NCBI RefSeq assembly: GCF_001280845.1
Contig: NZ_LGHP01000002.1
Location: 985,613 to 1,049,612, forward strand
Length of the DNA stretch: 64,000 bases
Source: Bacillus sp. FJAT-28004
Lineage (GTDB): Bacteria; Bacillota; Bacilli; Paenibacillales; Paenibacillaceae
Reading direction: 5' to 3'
The notes beneath the pieces are model-generated. The model ran no database searches and was not told where the DNA came from. It worked only from the letters and a program-made list of their open reading frames with translations. Below, piece by piece: positions 15,166-24,340 of this stretch; positions within the stretch are counted from its first letter, which is position 1, and each line of letters opens with the position of its first letter. The position numbers were made by a program, and so were the translations under genes.

Positions 15166-16551
15166 TTGAATTCGATTGATTTGGAAACGTCACTTGTACA
15201 TAAGAAAGAGAATCGTTACTTTGTACTTGCGCTCATTTTTAGTGTTTTAGTTTATTTGGGACTGTTTTTTTCTATTATTTTTATGTTCATCATACCGATT
15301 CTTATACTTCTGCCCTTGTTTGCTCAAGCGGTTATGATGGCAAGCATTCGAACGAATGGCGTCCGAATAACACCGAGACAATTTCCAGAAGTGTTTGCAA
15401 TAGCACAAGAGCAGTGCGAGCGGATGGGCTTTACTGTTGTACCGGATCTATATGTCATGGAGTCGAGCGGTATATTAAATGCGTTTGCTTCGCGCTTTTT
15501 TGGCCGAAATATGGTGGTGCTTTATTCCGACCTGTTCGAAATGATTCAGATGGGTGGAGAGAAGGAACTTACCTATGTGATTACTCATGAGCTTGCCCAC
15601 ATCAAACGAAATCACTTGTCGAAGCAGCTGCTAATAATACCGGCATTATGGCTTCCATTTCTTGGCGAGGCTTACTCACGAGCTTGCGAATATACATGCG
15701 ACCGTATGGCTGCTTATTACACCAATGATGCCGAAGCCGCTATGAATGGTTTAACGATATTAGCGATCGGTAAAACACTCTATAAACGTGTAGACCGTGA
15801 GGAATATTTACTGCAGAGCAGTTATGAGAGAGGTCTTTTTGTATGGCTAGCGGAGAAGCTTTCGACCCACCCGCCATTACCGAAACGTATTCATGCCATT
15901 CAGCAGTTTGCAGGCATCTCATCGAGTATCGTCTTTAAGTCGACGTCGTCGCGGATAGGACTAGTCATCGCTTTAGTTGTTTTTCTTGTAGTAGGAGGCT
16001 CTATTTCAATCGGAGTGATCTTCTCGAAATCGATCGATACCTTTATGACTTCTCTTGGAGATCCACCGCCTGGTGATAAATTGCTTGGTGCAGCCTCAGA
16101 AGCTGATTTGGAGCTCGTTCAATCGCTGCTTGATGCTGGAGTAAATCCAAATGCAGCTGACGAAGAAGGCTGGACAGCACTCATGTGGGCAGCCCAACTT
16201 AATGAAACAGCAATCGGTTCATCATTAATAGAAGCGGGTGCACAGTTGGATTCAGTAGAGCAGAGTTATGAAGAAACGGCATTAACGATTGCGTTATATA
16301 ATGAAAGCATAGAGATGGTTGCGCTATTGCTAGAAGAAGGAGCTAACCCTAATTTACAAGATAGTACCGTATGGACGCCACTAATGACAGCAGCAAGGAA
16401 TGGTGACATGGAGTCAGCGGAATTATTGCTAAAAGCAGGGGCTGATCCGATGAAAGTTGACGAAACGGGATTTACCGCAGAGGATTACGCGTTAGATTCT
16501 GGGTTTGAGGAGCTTGCTGAGTTGTTGCGAGATTTGGGAGAGCAAATATAA
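15166..16551 (+). CDS. M48-family membrane metallopeptidase fused to ankyrin repeats
   Basis: A 461-residue protein. Two N-terminal membrane helices (about 18-56) precede an HtpX/Ste24-like zinc peptidase domain with HELAH (His141, Glu142, His145) and the third zinc ligand in EYTCD (Glu175-x3-Asp179). Another membrane helix is at about 263-288. Residues about 305-458 form four ankyrin-type repeats (for example EGWTALMWAAQLNE, YEETALTIALYNE, TVWTPLMTAARNGD, TGFTAEDYAL). The peptidase is expected to cut membrane or misfolded proteins; the ankyrin part probably recruits a partner or substrate. The start is TTG at 15166, with AAGGGGATG as ribosome site and a TATAAT at 15128-15133 upstream. It is a single gene ended by a terminator at 16557. 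Confidence 0.85.
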   Translation: MNSIDLETSLVHKKENRYFVLALIFSVLVYLGLFFSIIFMFIIPILILLPLFAQAVMMASIRTNGVRITPRQFPEVFAIAQEQCERMGFTVVPDLYVMESSGILNAFASRFFGRNMVVLYSDLFEMIQMGGEKELTYVITHELAHIKRNHLSKQLLIIPALWLPFLGEAYSRACEYTCDRMAAYYTNDAEAAMNGLTILAIGKTLYKRVDREEYLLQSSYERGLFVWLAEKLSTHPPLPKRIHAIQQFAGISSSIVFKSTSSRIGLVIALVVFLVVGGSISIGVIFSKSIDTFMTSLGDPPPGDKLLGAASEADLELVQSLLDAGVNPNAADEEGWTALMWAAQLNETAIGSSLIEAGAQLDSVEQSYEETALTIALYNESIEMVALLLEEGANPNLQDSTVWTPLMTAARNGDMESAELLLKAGADPMKVDETGFTAEDYALDSGFEELAELLRDLGEQI

Positions 16552-16556
16552 AAGAA

Positions 16557-16587
16557 AAGAAGCTTGATTGCTCAAGCTTCTTTCTTA
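16557..16587 (+). terminator. Intrinsic terminator after the M48-ankyrin gene
   Basis: An 11-bp stem (16557-16567 with 16572-16582), 4-base loop and T-rich tail, six bases after the stop codon. Confidence 0.85.
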
Positions 16588-16617
16588 TATGTATATTACA
16601 AGTCTTTATGTTTAGGA

Positions 16618-16694
16618 TGGTCGGGACGACACGATTTGAACATGCGACCCCCTGGTCCCAAACCAGGTGCTCTACCAAGCTGAGCTACGTCCCG
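16618..16694 (-). tRNA. tRNA-Pro (anticodon TGG)
   Basis: Read on the minus strand, a full 77-nt cloverleaf: acceptor CGGGACG pairing with CGTCCCG, D-loop AGCTCAGCTTGGTAGAGC, anticodon loop TTTGGGA (anticodon TGG), T-loop GTTCAAATC, and an encoded 3' CCA (16618-16620). It is the 3' member of a Thr-Pro pair with the tRNA at 16703. Confidence 0.97.
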
Positions 16695-16702
16695 AGAAAA
16701 GA

Positions 16703-16778
<76 letters not shown>

Positions 16779-16871
16779 AAGATATATTCGCTAAACACAA
16801 GATGTATTATCGCATATAAACAGAAATAATTGCAAGTGTTTTTTTATTTTTTTTCTGAAAGGATGAGTAGG

Positions 16872-17993
16872 GTGAAAATTGTAATTGCACCGGATTCCTT
16901 TAAAGGATCTAGAAGCGCTTTGCAAATAGCAAGCGTAATGGAAGAAGGCATTCGTAAAGTACATCCGCATGCTGAAATCGTACAACTCCCAATGGCGGAT
17001 GGCGGTGAAGGTACGATGGAGATTTTGGTGCGAGCTACTGGCGGGAGCTTTGTCGTTGTACCTGTCCACGACCCAATGAATCGGATCATCCATGCAAGAT
17101 ATGGCGTAATGGGGGATGGTCAAACCGCGGTCATTGAGCTTGCTGAAGCATCGGGTCTTGTTTTGCTAAAAAGCGAGGAAAAAAATCCTCTTTATGCTTC
17201 AACATTCGGCACCGGTGAATTGATTCGGCATGCGCTCGACTTTGGTTATCGTCATTTTGTTATTTGCTTAGGAGGCAGTGCTACTAATGATGCCGGCTCG
17301 GGCATGCTTCAGGCGCTCGGAATGAAGTTATTAGATGAAAGTGGAGCCGAATTGCCGCAGGGTGGCGTTCATTTGTCGAAGCTTGCATCGATTGATGCTG
17401 CTGGCTTCCATTCGAGTATTCGGGAGAGCAATTTCATCATCGCAGGAGATGTGCGAAACCCATTATGCGGGGAGCATGGAGCATCTGTTGTTTACGGTCC
17501 GCAGAAGGGAGCATCACCTGAAGCAGCAGCTCAGCTTGATCATGCGTTATTTCATTTTGCTGCAGCTATATACAAGCATACGGGGGTGGATGTGGCGAAC
17601 CTGCCCGGCAGCGGAGCAGCTGGAGGAACAGGTGCCGCACTTTTAGCTTTTTTTGAAGCCAATATGCACGCTGGAGCAAGACTTGTGATGGACAGGATCG
17701 GATTTGATGAGCATATACAGGGCGCTGATTGGATTTTGACGGGCGAGGGAAGATTAGATCGTCAAACCGGTTCCGGCAAGGTGATCAAGGCTGTATGCGA
17801 GGCAGTTGGGCTGAAGCATATCCCTGTTATAGCCGTTTGCGGGTCGATTGACGCAAGTGCATCCTACACGTTGGAGCTCGGTTTGCATGCATGCTTCTCG
17901 CTCGTGCCGGGGCCTTGCACGGTGGAAGAAGCGATAGCTCATACGGATGAGTGGATGTATGATCGTATAGTTCATATATTCAGCCTGCTATAG
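16872..17993 (+). CDS. glxK: Glycerate kinase (GlxK/GarK family)
   Basis: A 373-residue cytoplasmic kinase that phosphorylates D-glycerate with ATP, feeding glycolysis from glyoxylate or sugar-acid breakdown. Family-defining features: the N-terminus KIVIAPDSFKGS, MADGGEGTME at about 55-65, GTGELIRHAL and LGGSATNDAGSGMLQALG in the middle, GSGAAGGTGAALLAF, and LTGEGRLDRQTGSGK near the C-terminus. An ATG-initiated frame begins at 16830 and another ATG at 16863, but the GTG at 16872 is chosen because an AAAGG site lies 9 bases upstream and homologues begin MKIVIAPDSFKGS. It is a single gene with a bidirectional terminator shared with the convergent CorC-like gene. Confidence 0.92.
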   Translation: MKIVIAPDSFKGSRSALQIASVMEEGIRKVHPHAEIVQLPMADGGEGTMEILVRATGGSFVVVPVHDPMNRIIHARYGVMGDGQTAVIELAEASGLVLLKSEEKNPLYASTFGTGELIRHALDFGYRHFVICLGGSATNDAGSGMLQALGMKLLDESGAELPQGGVHLSKLASIDAAGFHSSIRESNFIIAGDVRNPLCGEHGASVVYGPQKGASPEAAAQLDHALFHFAAAIYKHTGVDVANLPGSGAAGGTGAALLAFFEANMHAGARLVMDRIGFDEHIQGADWILTGEGRLDRQTGSGKVIKAVCEAVGLKHIPVIAVCGSIDASASYTLELGLHACFSLVPGPCTVEEAIAHTDEWMYDRIVHIFSLL

Positions 17994-18002
17994 AGACATC
18001 AT

Positions 18003-18048
18003 AAGAAAGAAGCAGCCTATGCAATGAGCAATGGCTGCTTCTTTCTTG
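18003..18048. terminator. Bidirectional intrinsic terminator
   Basis: A 15-bp perfect stem (18003-18017 with 18034-18048) between convergent glxK and the CorC-like gene, with A- and T-rich flanks. Confidence 0.9.
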
Positions 18049-18059
18049 TTAAACGATGG

Positions 18060-19379
18060 TTATGCAGTTTCGCCTTCAACGGCCACTTCATTATGCTGAA
18101 TCAGCATCTCGACCTTGCGAATTCGGTTTTTGCTTGTCTCACGGATGATAAATTTATACTTTTCGTAAAAATGCTCTTTGCCTGGCTTTGGATCAGTCAC
18201 TTGACTGTACAACCAGCCGCCGACCGTATCAACATCCTCTTCCTCGAAGTTCATGCCGGTTAGATCACTCAGCTCACTTAGCGATACTTTACCGTCGAGA
18301 AGGTAGCAATTGTCCGCCAGTTGTTCGATTTCCTTACGTTCGTCAGCATCAAATTCATCTCGTATTTCACCGACGATTTCTTCCAAAATATCTTCAATCG
18401 TAATTAGACCGGAAGTACCGCCATATTCATCGACGAGAATGGCGATGTGAACACGTTCTAATTGCATCCGCTTTAATAGCATTTTGACTGGCGTAACCTC
18501 GGATACACTCAGTACAGGATGAACAAGCTTTTTGAAATCCAAATCACGATCTGATTCATACTCTAGGAAAAGCTGCTTCGTATTTATCATGCCGACAATG
18601 TTATCCTTGCTCTCAAGTGCGACAGGGAAACGTGTATATTGTTCCTTACGAATAATTTCCATGTTCTCTGCTAATGATTTGTTTGTGTATAAGCAAATCA
18701 TATCGGTGCGGGGCACCATGATTTCTTTGGCCAGCAATTCGTCAAATGCGAATATGCGGCTTACATAACCGTATTCTGTATTGTTAATCTTTCCGCTTTG
18801 GTAGCTCTCGTTAAGAATAATTTGAATTTCTTCTTCCGAATGCGCTTCTTCATGCTCTGTAGCAGGCTTTAAACCGAACAAGCGAACGAGTGCGTTAGCC
18901 GAGCCATTAAGCAACCAAATGAAAGGATATAAGATTTTGTGGAATAAAATAATCGGTTTTGCTGTTAAGAAGCTAATAAATTCAGCTTTTTGGATCGCCC
19001 ACGTTTTTGGTGCGAGCTCACCGACAACTACATGCAGGAATGTTACTGAAATAAATGCGATTAAAAAGGATAGAATATGACTGATGTCATCGTTAATAGC
19101 AAAACGTTCAAACAAGGGTAAAAGCATTTTTTCAACTGTCGGTTCTCCCAGCCAGCCCAGCCCGAGCGCTGTAATAGTAATACCTAATTGACAGGCTGAC
19201 AAGTAGGCATCCAGATTACTCGTAACCCGTTGAACGGCAAGTGCGTTCTTCCGGCCCTCAAGCACTAACTGATCGATCCGACTGGAGCGAAGTCTGATGA
19301 TGGCGAACTCCGTTGCGACGAAAAAAGCAGTTAATAAAATAAGAAGAGCAATCATGAATAAATTGAATCCTATACCCAT
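18060..19379 (-). CDS. CNNM/HlyC-CorC family membrane protein with CBS domains (MpfA/YhdP-like)
   Basis: A 439-residue protein of the UPF0053/hemolysin C group. A DUF21/CNNM membrane domain (residues 1-200, with SACQLGITITALGLGWLGEP and VGELAPKTWAIQ) is followed by two CBS modules (about 210-330, EIMVPRTDMI... and GLITIEDILEEIVGEIRDEFD) and a CorC_HlyC C-terminal domain (about 345-425). Family members such as B. subtilis YhdP (MpfA) and mammalian CNNMs export or control magnesium. Mg export is therefore the most likely role; no metal riboswitch is visible upstream. An AAGGG lies rather far (about 17 bases) before the ATG, so the start is the least certain part. Confidence 0.88.
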   Translation of the reverse strand: MGIGFNLFMIALLILLTAFFVATEFAIIRLRSSRIDQLVLEGRKNALAVQRVTSNLDAYLSACQLGITITALGLGWLGEPTVEKMLLPLFERFAINDDISHILSFLIAFISVTFLHVVVGELAPKTWAIQKAEFISFLTAKPIILFHKILYPFIWLLNGSANALVRLFGLKPATEHEEAHSEEEIQIILNESYQSGKINNTEYGYVSRIFAFDELLAKEIMVPRTDMICLYTNKSLAENMEIIRKEQYTRFPVALESKDNIVGMINTKQLFLEYESDRDLDFKKLVHPVLSVSEVTPVKMLLKRMQLERVHIAILVDEYGGTSGLITIEDILEEIVGEIRDEFDADERKEIEQLADNCYLLDGKVSLSELSDLTGMNFEEEDVDTVGGWLYSQVTDPKPGKEHFYEKYKFIIRETSKNRIRKVEMLIQHNEVAVEGETA

Positions 19380-19633
19380 TTTCGTTTTTCACTACCCTTT
19401 TATGTTTATATTTTTTTTTCTTATGATCTACTATAACGAATGATTACATGATATGACAAACGCCATTTGCAACGGTAACAGCCTTATATGCGCTTTAAAA
19501 GCGATTTAACGAGATGGAAAGGCTTATTCTCATTGATTTTCGAGCCTTTACAAGCGTCATTCTCCGGCATATGATGAGTTCATATGAACTTGTAATATAG
19601 GAATGTAAGACGAATGCGCGAGGAGGAAGCGAT

Positions 19634-20404
19634 ATGGAGTCCTTTACGCTTACTCGAAAAGAGATGGCTTGCTTGCTGCTAGCTTTGGACGGAAAGCATA
19701 ATTTGAAGCCGTTGCAAGTGCTGCAAGCCGCATGGACCAAAACGCATCAATTTGATTTGGAGAAAGGCACAGGATTGCCTGCATTTCTATCTACGCTGCT
19801 GCCTCCAATTATTGAGAAGCTAATCAAAGGCAATGAGTTGAAGGGCTTTTCACTTCATGAAATTGCTGCGTTAGGCCAACTAATCGAATATTCGAATCTG
19901 TCGATTACCTCCATGCAAAATTGGGTAAAGCGAGATTTTAAACCTTATTTCGATTGTCCGAAGGCTGGAAAAAAATATTCTCTGAACCAAGCTGCGTTAT
20001 TGTTCATTATTGATGATTTAAAGTCAAATCTTGATTTTGAATCCATACGCAAGCTTTTTGAGATTGTATTCAAAAAGCCAGAGGATGAATCAGACGATTT
20101 AGTTGGGCCTATTGAATTATATGCGTCTTATACCAGTATGTTTGAGGAGCTCGACGCCAATAACGATCAACTGCTCGATATTTCCGGTCATTTGAAGGAA
20201 AACCCGCATCAAGATTTATTGACTGAACATGTGATTCGCTCTTCAGCGAATCAATTTGCAAGCAGATTGCCGAATTTAACGGAAAAGCAATGGGAAGCGG
20301 TGCGAAATATTTTGCTCGTAGCGGTTATTTCGATTCAAACTTCCTATTTTCATTCGTTAGCGCGGCGTTATTGCAATGCAACCTTATTCCTAGCCACAGA
20401 ATGA
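19634..20404 (+). CDS. DUF1836 family protein
   Basis: A 256-residue soluble protein, start supported by a strong GAGGAGGAAGCGAT leader. Residues about 85-170 show the DUF1836 signature: a predicted helix-turn-helix-like segment SITSMQNWVKRDFK followed by GKKYSLNQAALLFIIDDLKSNLDFESIRKLF, which resembles MerR-type DNA-binding regions by its QNW-K and Y-x-L-x-Q pattern. The function of DUF1836 is unknown; a DNA-binding or regulatory role is inferred only. The N-terminal 80 residues and C-terminal 80 residues are helical with no recognisable motif. It is a single gene upstream of the c-di-GMP riboswitch promoter, 254 bases from the divergent CorC-like gene. Confidence 0.75.
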   Translation: MESFTLTRKEMACLLLALDGKHNLKPLQVLQAAWTKTHQFDLEKGTGLPAFLSTLLPPIIEKLIKGNELKGFSLHEIAALGQLIEYSNLSITSMQNWVKRDFKPYFDCPKAGKKYSLNQAALLFIIDDLKSNLDFESIRKLFEIVFKKPEDESDDLVGPIELYASYTSMFEELDANNDQLLDISGHLKENPHQDLLTEHVIRSSANQFASRLPNLTEKQWEAVRNILLVAVISIQTSYFHSLARRYCNATLFLATE

Positions 20405-20419
20405 TCATAGTTCTAAGGG

Positions 20420-20448
20420 ATGACAGATTCGCTAAATAGTCCTATACT
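20420..20448 (+). promoter_or_regulatory. Promoter of the riboswitch-MCP transcript
   Basis: ATGACA (20420-20425), a 17-base spacer and TATACT (20443-20448). Transcription would begin near 20455, 28 bases before the aptamer. Confidence 0.65.
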
Positions 20449-20482
20449 GGTTTAAGTTGTAAATACAAAAATAGACAAAACT

Positions 20483-20564
20483 GAAAAAGGCAAACTTGTC
20501 GAAAGACAAGGACGCAAAGTTATGGGCCTAATGTGTACGCACTATGGCTGCCAGACCGCCGGAA
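20483..20564 (+). ncRNA. Cyclic-di-GMP-I (GEMM-I) riboswitch aptamer
   Basis: The segment contains the GEMM-I signature: GGCAAAC, a stem CTTGTC/GACAAG capped by a GAAA tetraloop, GACGCAAAG, then the second arm with GGGCCTAAT...CTATGGCTGCC that includes the tetraloop receptor, and closing CCAGACCGCC. It lies between a good promoter and an intrinsic terminator and precedes a chemoreceptor gene, the classic target class for this riboswitch. It would link c-di-GMP level to transcription of the receptor by terminator control. Confidence 0.93.
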
Positions 20565-20579
20565 GGATAATGAGCTAAA

Positions 20580-20617
20580 TAAGCTGTCCGCCTCCTGTGG
20601 CTGGATAGCTTTTTTTG
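20580..20617 (+). terminator. Riboswitch expression-platform terminator
   Basis: Imperfect 11-bp stem (20582-20592 with 20599-20610; one G-U pair and one bulge), then seven T. It lies between the c-di-GMP aptamer and the ribosome site of the chemoreceptor, so it is the likely regulated terminator. Confidence 0.85.
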
Positions 20618-20648
20618 TTTTCAGGAGACAGAGGAGAGAGCAAGCAAC

Positions 20649-22406
20649 ATGGTTTTAAAGGATAGGCTAGAGAGAGCAAACAAACTGTTAAAGCAATGGA
20701 GTTTAAAAAAAATAACGAGCAAATTAATGCTTGTTACCGCAATCATCACACTTTTTAATGTAGGTTCTGGCGTTTTGATTTATTTTCAGAATCATTCGGT
20801 AGCAAGCTCGGTCGCGGATTCAGAAGAATTGCAGCGTACTGAGCGCAATTATCAGAGTATCTCTAATCGATTGTTAAAAGGGATGCTGCTTATGGTTGAT
20901 GCGATTGAAAACGGCAAAAGCGATGCGACGCTTATTATGAAGGATTTGGAATCATTGCCCGCTAACATTGATGAACTAGAGACTCAGCTTATTGAAATGG
21001 ATAAGAAATATCCGCCGGCAACGGAAGATGTTCCTTTATATGCGAATCAGATCGGTGTTCTTAAGCTTGCATTAGAAAACTTGAACAAGACGGATACCGA
21101 TGTCTCAGGATTGTCTTCAGATGAGAAATCGCTCCGCATAAGCAATCTAATTAGCGTATATACCGTCATTCTGAGCTATTCGAACGATATGATGAACGAG
21201 CGCTTAACCGAAGATGCCAACTCGACGCAGAAGCTTTTAGATAGAGACATATCTAGTGCCAACCTTATTGTGCTTATTAATGTCATTTTGCTCGCTCTAC
21301 TGCCTGCCATTATGATTTTTGGTATTTCACAATCGATCAGAACAGGTCTTGTAGGCATTACGAAAAGAATTAAGCTATATGGCAATAATGATTTTACAAA
21401 TCAAGAAAAACTCGTTCGCTCCGACGAATTCGGCGATATCGACCAGGCCTTGGCCAATATGGGCGATCAGCTGAGAGATACGATTAAAGCTACGCTTGAA
21501 GTGAGCGAATCGGTACTTCATGTATCAAATAATATGGATAAAATGATTGGAATCAACCGAAAAGCATCGGAGGATGTGAACGGACAGGTTGAACTCGGCA
21601 GAAAAATTTTACTATCACAATATGACGATGCTTCATCCATTTCGGCAGTTACGGAACAAATCTCTGCGAGCTCTGAGCAAATTGCAGCTTCGAGTGAGTA
21701 TATAAACAATGATATGCAAAATATGAAGCAATCCTCTCATAACGGCACGCAGCAGATGGCTGGCGTTGTTCTGATGGTAAATGAAACAGTGGACCAGTTT
21801 ACAAAGCTGACTGAAGCTTTTGAAACGATGAATGAACGATATAACAATGTCTCTAAGTTTTTGAATGGTATCCAGGATTTAAATACACAGACAAATTTAT
21901 TGTCACTGAATGCATCCATTGAGTCGGCAAGAGCGGGTGAGCATGGCAGAGGTTTCGCGGTCGTTGCGGATGAAATTCGGAAATTATCCAGTCAGACTAA
22001 TATGATCTCGAAGCAGATTACGAAGGAACTGACACTTATCCAAACCGACGTAGCAGCAAGCAGCCGTACGATAGGAAGCTTCGCTAGTGTCATTAACACG
22101 ACGCGTCAAGCCTCGGAAACGGCAAGCAGCACGTTCCAAGCGCTAGAATCGCAGAGCAGCATGCTGTCAGACCAAGTGAGCGAAATCTCCACTGCCATTA
22201 GTGAAATTACAACCGGCATGACACACATCGTATCCGCGGTAGACAAGCTGCTGACTACATCATCGGATGTGAATGGCAAAATGGAGCATATGAGCGAGCT
22301 TTCTGTTAAGCAAAATGATATTTCCGATGATTTGCGCACGCTTGCGGAGAAATTATCTCTTTCCTCCCAAGATTTGAAGGAGAAAGCTTCTGTTTTCAAA
22401 GTGTAA
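20649..22406 (+). CDS. Methyl-accepting chemotaxis protein
   Basis: A 585-residue transmembrane chemoreceptor. Membrane helices at about 24-45 and 203-224 flank a roughly 155-residue extracytoplasmic helical ligand domain of four-helix-bundle appearance. A HAMP region follows (about 225-280), then the cytoplasmic signalling helix hairpin, with the conserved tip LNTQTNLLSLNASIESARAGEHGRG around 420 and VVADEIRKLSSQT after it. No CheR/CheB tether pentapeptide is at the C-terminus. It signals to CheA/CheW; the ligand is unknown. Its leader carries a c-di-GMP-I riboswitch and terminator, tying its expression to the motile/sessile switch. The start has a CAGGAGACAGAGGAGAGAG leader. A terminator at 22428 ends the transcript. 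Confidence 0.93.
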   Translation: MVLKDRLERANKLLKQWSLKKITSKLMLVTAIITLFNVGSGVLIYFQNHSVASSVADSEELQRTERNYQSISNRLLKGMLLMVDAIENGKSDATLIMKDLESLPANIDELETQLIEMDKKYPPATEDVPLYANQIGVLKLALENLNKTDTDVSGLSSDEKSLRISNLISVYTVILSYSNDMMNERLTEDANSTQKLLDRDISSANLIVLINVILLALLPAIMIFGISQSIRTGLVGITKRIKLYGNNDFTNQEKLVRSDEFGDIDQALANMGDQLRDTIKATLEVSESVLHVSNNMDKMIGINRKASEDVNGQVELGRKILLSQYDDASSISAVTEQISASSEQIAASSEYINNDMQNMKQSSHNGTQQMAGVVLMVNETVDQFTKLTEAFETMNERYNNVSKFLNGIQDLNTQTNLLSLNASIESARAGEHGRGFAVVADEIRKLSSQTNMISKQITKELTLIQTDVAASSRTIGSFASVINTTRQASETASSTFQALESQSSMLSDQVSEISTAISEITTGMTHIVSAVDKLLTTSSDVNGKMEHMSELSVKQNDISDDLRTLAEKLSLSSQDLKEKASVFKV

Positions 22407-22427
22407 GGGGGAATAAACAGTGAAGTG

Positions 22428-22472
22428 AGAGCAGGCAGCATCCGTATCATTAGGAGGCTGCCTGCTTCTTTG
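22428..22472 (+). terminator. Intrinsic terminator after the MCP gene
   Basis: A 9-bp GC-rich stem (22431-22439 with 22457-22465) with a 17-base loop and T-rich tail. Confidence 0.8.
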
Positions 22473-22558
22473 TGTAGATAAAGAAGGATAAGCGTATATC
22501 ATGCCGAATCAATGAATGGAATAGACGAATACATGACAGATCCACTATGGGAGACAAT

Positions 22559-24340
22559 ATGAGCGATATGAATTTTCAAGTTAATTTACAAGGGATGATA
22601 GAGCTTCTCTCGAAGCATTTGTATTCAAGCCCAGGCGTGTTCATGAGGGAATTGCTGCAAAATGGCGTCGATGCGATTACAGCTCGCAAACGGCTGGGAC
22701 ACCGCTTTGATGCACGCGTAACGGTTGAAATTTACGGTTCTCGAACGATTGCCGTTCACGATAATGGGATAGGCTTGTCCCAATCCGAAATACAGCTTTT
22801 TTTGGCCCAAATCGGCAGCACCTCTAAGCGAGAGGATTTGGATTCATCGGATGACTATATTGGACAATTTGGCGTAGGCTTGCTCTCCTGCTTCGTTGTG
22901 AGCGGCGAGATCGTTGTCATTACACGTTCCGCACTGGAAGGAGATACTCTAGAATGGCGTGGGCGGCCAGATGGCACGTACACGATTCGGAAGCTTGAGA
23001 AGGATGCCCCAATCGGAACAACCGTATTTTTAACATGCAAGGAAGGTTATGAGGACTATTACGAATGGGATCGTGTTATGGAATTAATGAGTCACTACGG
23101 CCAGTTCCTGCCCGTTCCGATCCATTTATCCGAAGGAAAAACAGATGTGATTATTAACGAGGATACTCCTCCGTGGTCCATGAATACAAAAGATGCTTTG
23201 ACATATGGAGAAAATCACATGTATCAAACCTTCCTGGATGCGATACCGTTAAAGTCGGTTATTGGTGAGCTTGAGGGGGTCGCCTATATTCTTCCTCATG
23301 CTGTTAGCCTGCAAGCAGAGAAAAAACATAAGGTGTATGCGAAGCGAATGCTGCTGTCAGACCAAGTCCATAACATGCTTCCAGATTGGGCTTTTTTTGT
23401 TACGTGCATCATGAATACGAACGGTCTTCGACCAACAGCGTCTCGCGAGTCGTTTATGGAAAATGAGCTTTTTCATACGGTAAAGGATGAAATCGGTTTA
23501 AATATTAAACAACATATGATTCATCTTTCAGAATCAAACCCTGAGTTATTCGGGAAAATTATTATTATTCACTCTGCTTCCATTAAAGCAATGGCTGCCG
23601 AAGATGATGAGCTCTATCGCTTGTTTATCCGTTTCTTGTCCTTTGAGACTTCATTTGGGATGATGAAGATGGGTGATATATTGGCACAGGACATGCGTAT
23701 CGTTGTATCTTCTACGCTTGATGAATTCCGTCAAGTGGCACGCGTTGCCAAAGCGCAAAATGTAATGGTTATCAATGGCGGTTATGTCCATGATTTTGAA
23801 CTTGTTCGCAAGCTGTCCGAGCTGGATGAGAATATCGAGGCGTTAGTTCTGGATCCGATTAATTTCTCGAACTTTTTCCAATCGATCACATCCGCTGAGC
23901 ATAAAAGCGTTCAGTCTTTTCTGGAACTCTCAGATCAACTGCTAGCCCCGTTTCAATGCAGGAGTGTAGTGAAACGTTTTGAACCAGTCGATTTAGCGGC
24001 ACTTTATAATACGAATAATGAAGTGAACTTTCTGCGAATGGCAGAGCAAACGAAGGATGCAGCAAATGATTTGTTCGCAGACATTGTAGATATTGTCATC
24101 CATGAGCTGTATGAAGTTCCTTTTGCGACTATTTGCTATAACTTTAATAACCTGCTTATACAGAGGGCAATGACTTGTCAGAATGCGGATATGCAGAAAC
24201 TATGCATAGAGACCGTTTATACGCAGGCCTTGCTGCTTGGCCAGTATCCACTCGGCCCCGAAGAGCTCAAATTAATGAACCATTCGTTTATGCAGGTGCT
24301 TGAAATCGGGCTCAGTCAGGCTGGTGATCGGAAGTTATGA
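22559..24340 (+). CDS. Hsp90-family chaperone-like ATPase (HtpG-related)
   Basis: A 593-residue GHKL ATPase related to HtpG/Hsp90. The N-terminal nucleotide site is intact: RELLQNGVDAI (catalytic Glu and Mg-binding Asn, near residue 30), HDNGIGL (about 68-74), GSTSKRED and GQFGVGLLSCFVVS (about 100-113). The middle domain keeps the catalytic-loop region (LRPTASRESFMEN near 295), but the C-terminal part has no recognisable HtpG dimerisation sequence and the chain is shorter than typical HtpG (about 625). It is therefore a divergent Hsp90, not the housekeeping HtpG. The ATG at 22559 with a GGGAG site is preferred over 22547. Its stop overlaps the next gene, a TPR-like protein, by 4 bases, so the two are coupled and likely act together. 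Confidence 0.88.
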   Translation: MSDMNFQVNLQGMIELLSKHLYSSPGVFMRELLQNGVDAITARKRLGHRFDARVTVEIYGSRTIAVHDNGIGLSQSEIQLFLAQIGSTSKREDLDSSDDYIGQFGVGLLSCFVVSGEIVVITRSALEGDTLEWRGRPDGTYTIRKLEKDAPIGTTVFLTCKEGYEDYYEWDRVMELMSHYGQFLPVPIHLSEGKTDVIINEDTPPWSMNTKDALTYGENHMYQTFLDAIPLKSVIGELEGVAYILPHAVSLQAEKKHKVYAKRMLLSDQVHNMLPDWAFFVTCIMNTNGLRPTASRESFMENELFHTVKDEIGLNIKQHMIHLSESNPELFGKIIIIHSASIKAMAAEDDELYRLFIRFLSFETSFGMMKMGDILAQDMRIVVSSTLDEFRQVARVAKAQNVMVINGGYVHDFELVRKLSELDENIEALVLDPINFSNFFQSITSAEHKSVQSFLELSDQLLAPFQCRSVVKRFEPVDLAALYNTNNEVNFLRMAEQTKDAANDLFADIVDIVIHELYEVPFATICYNFNNLLIQRAMTCQNADMQKLCIETVYTQALLLGQYPLGPEELKLMNHSFMQVLEIGLSQAGDRKL

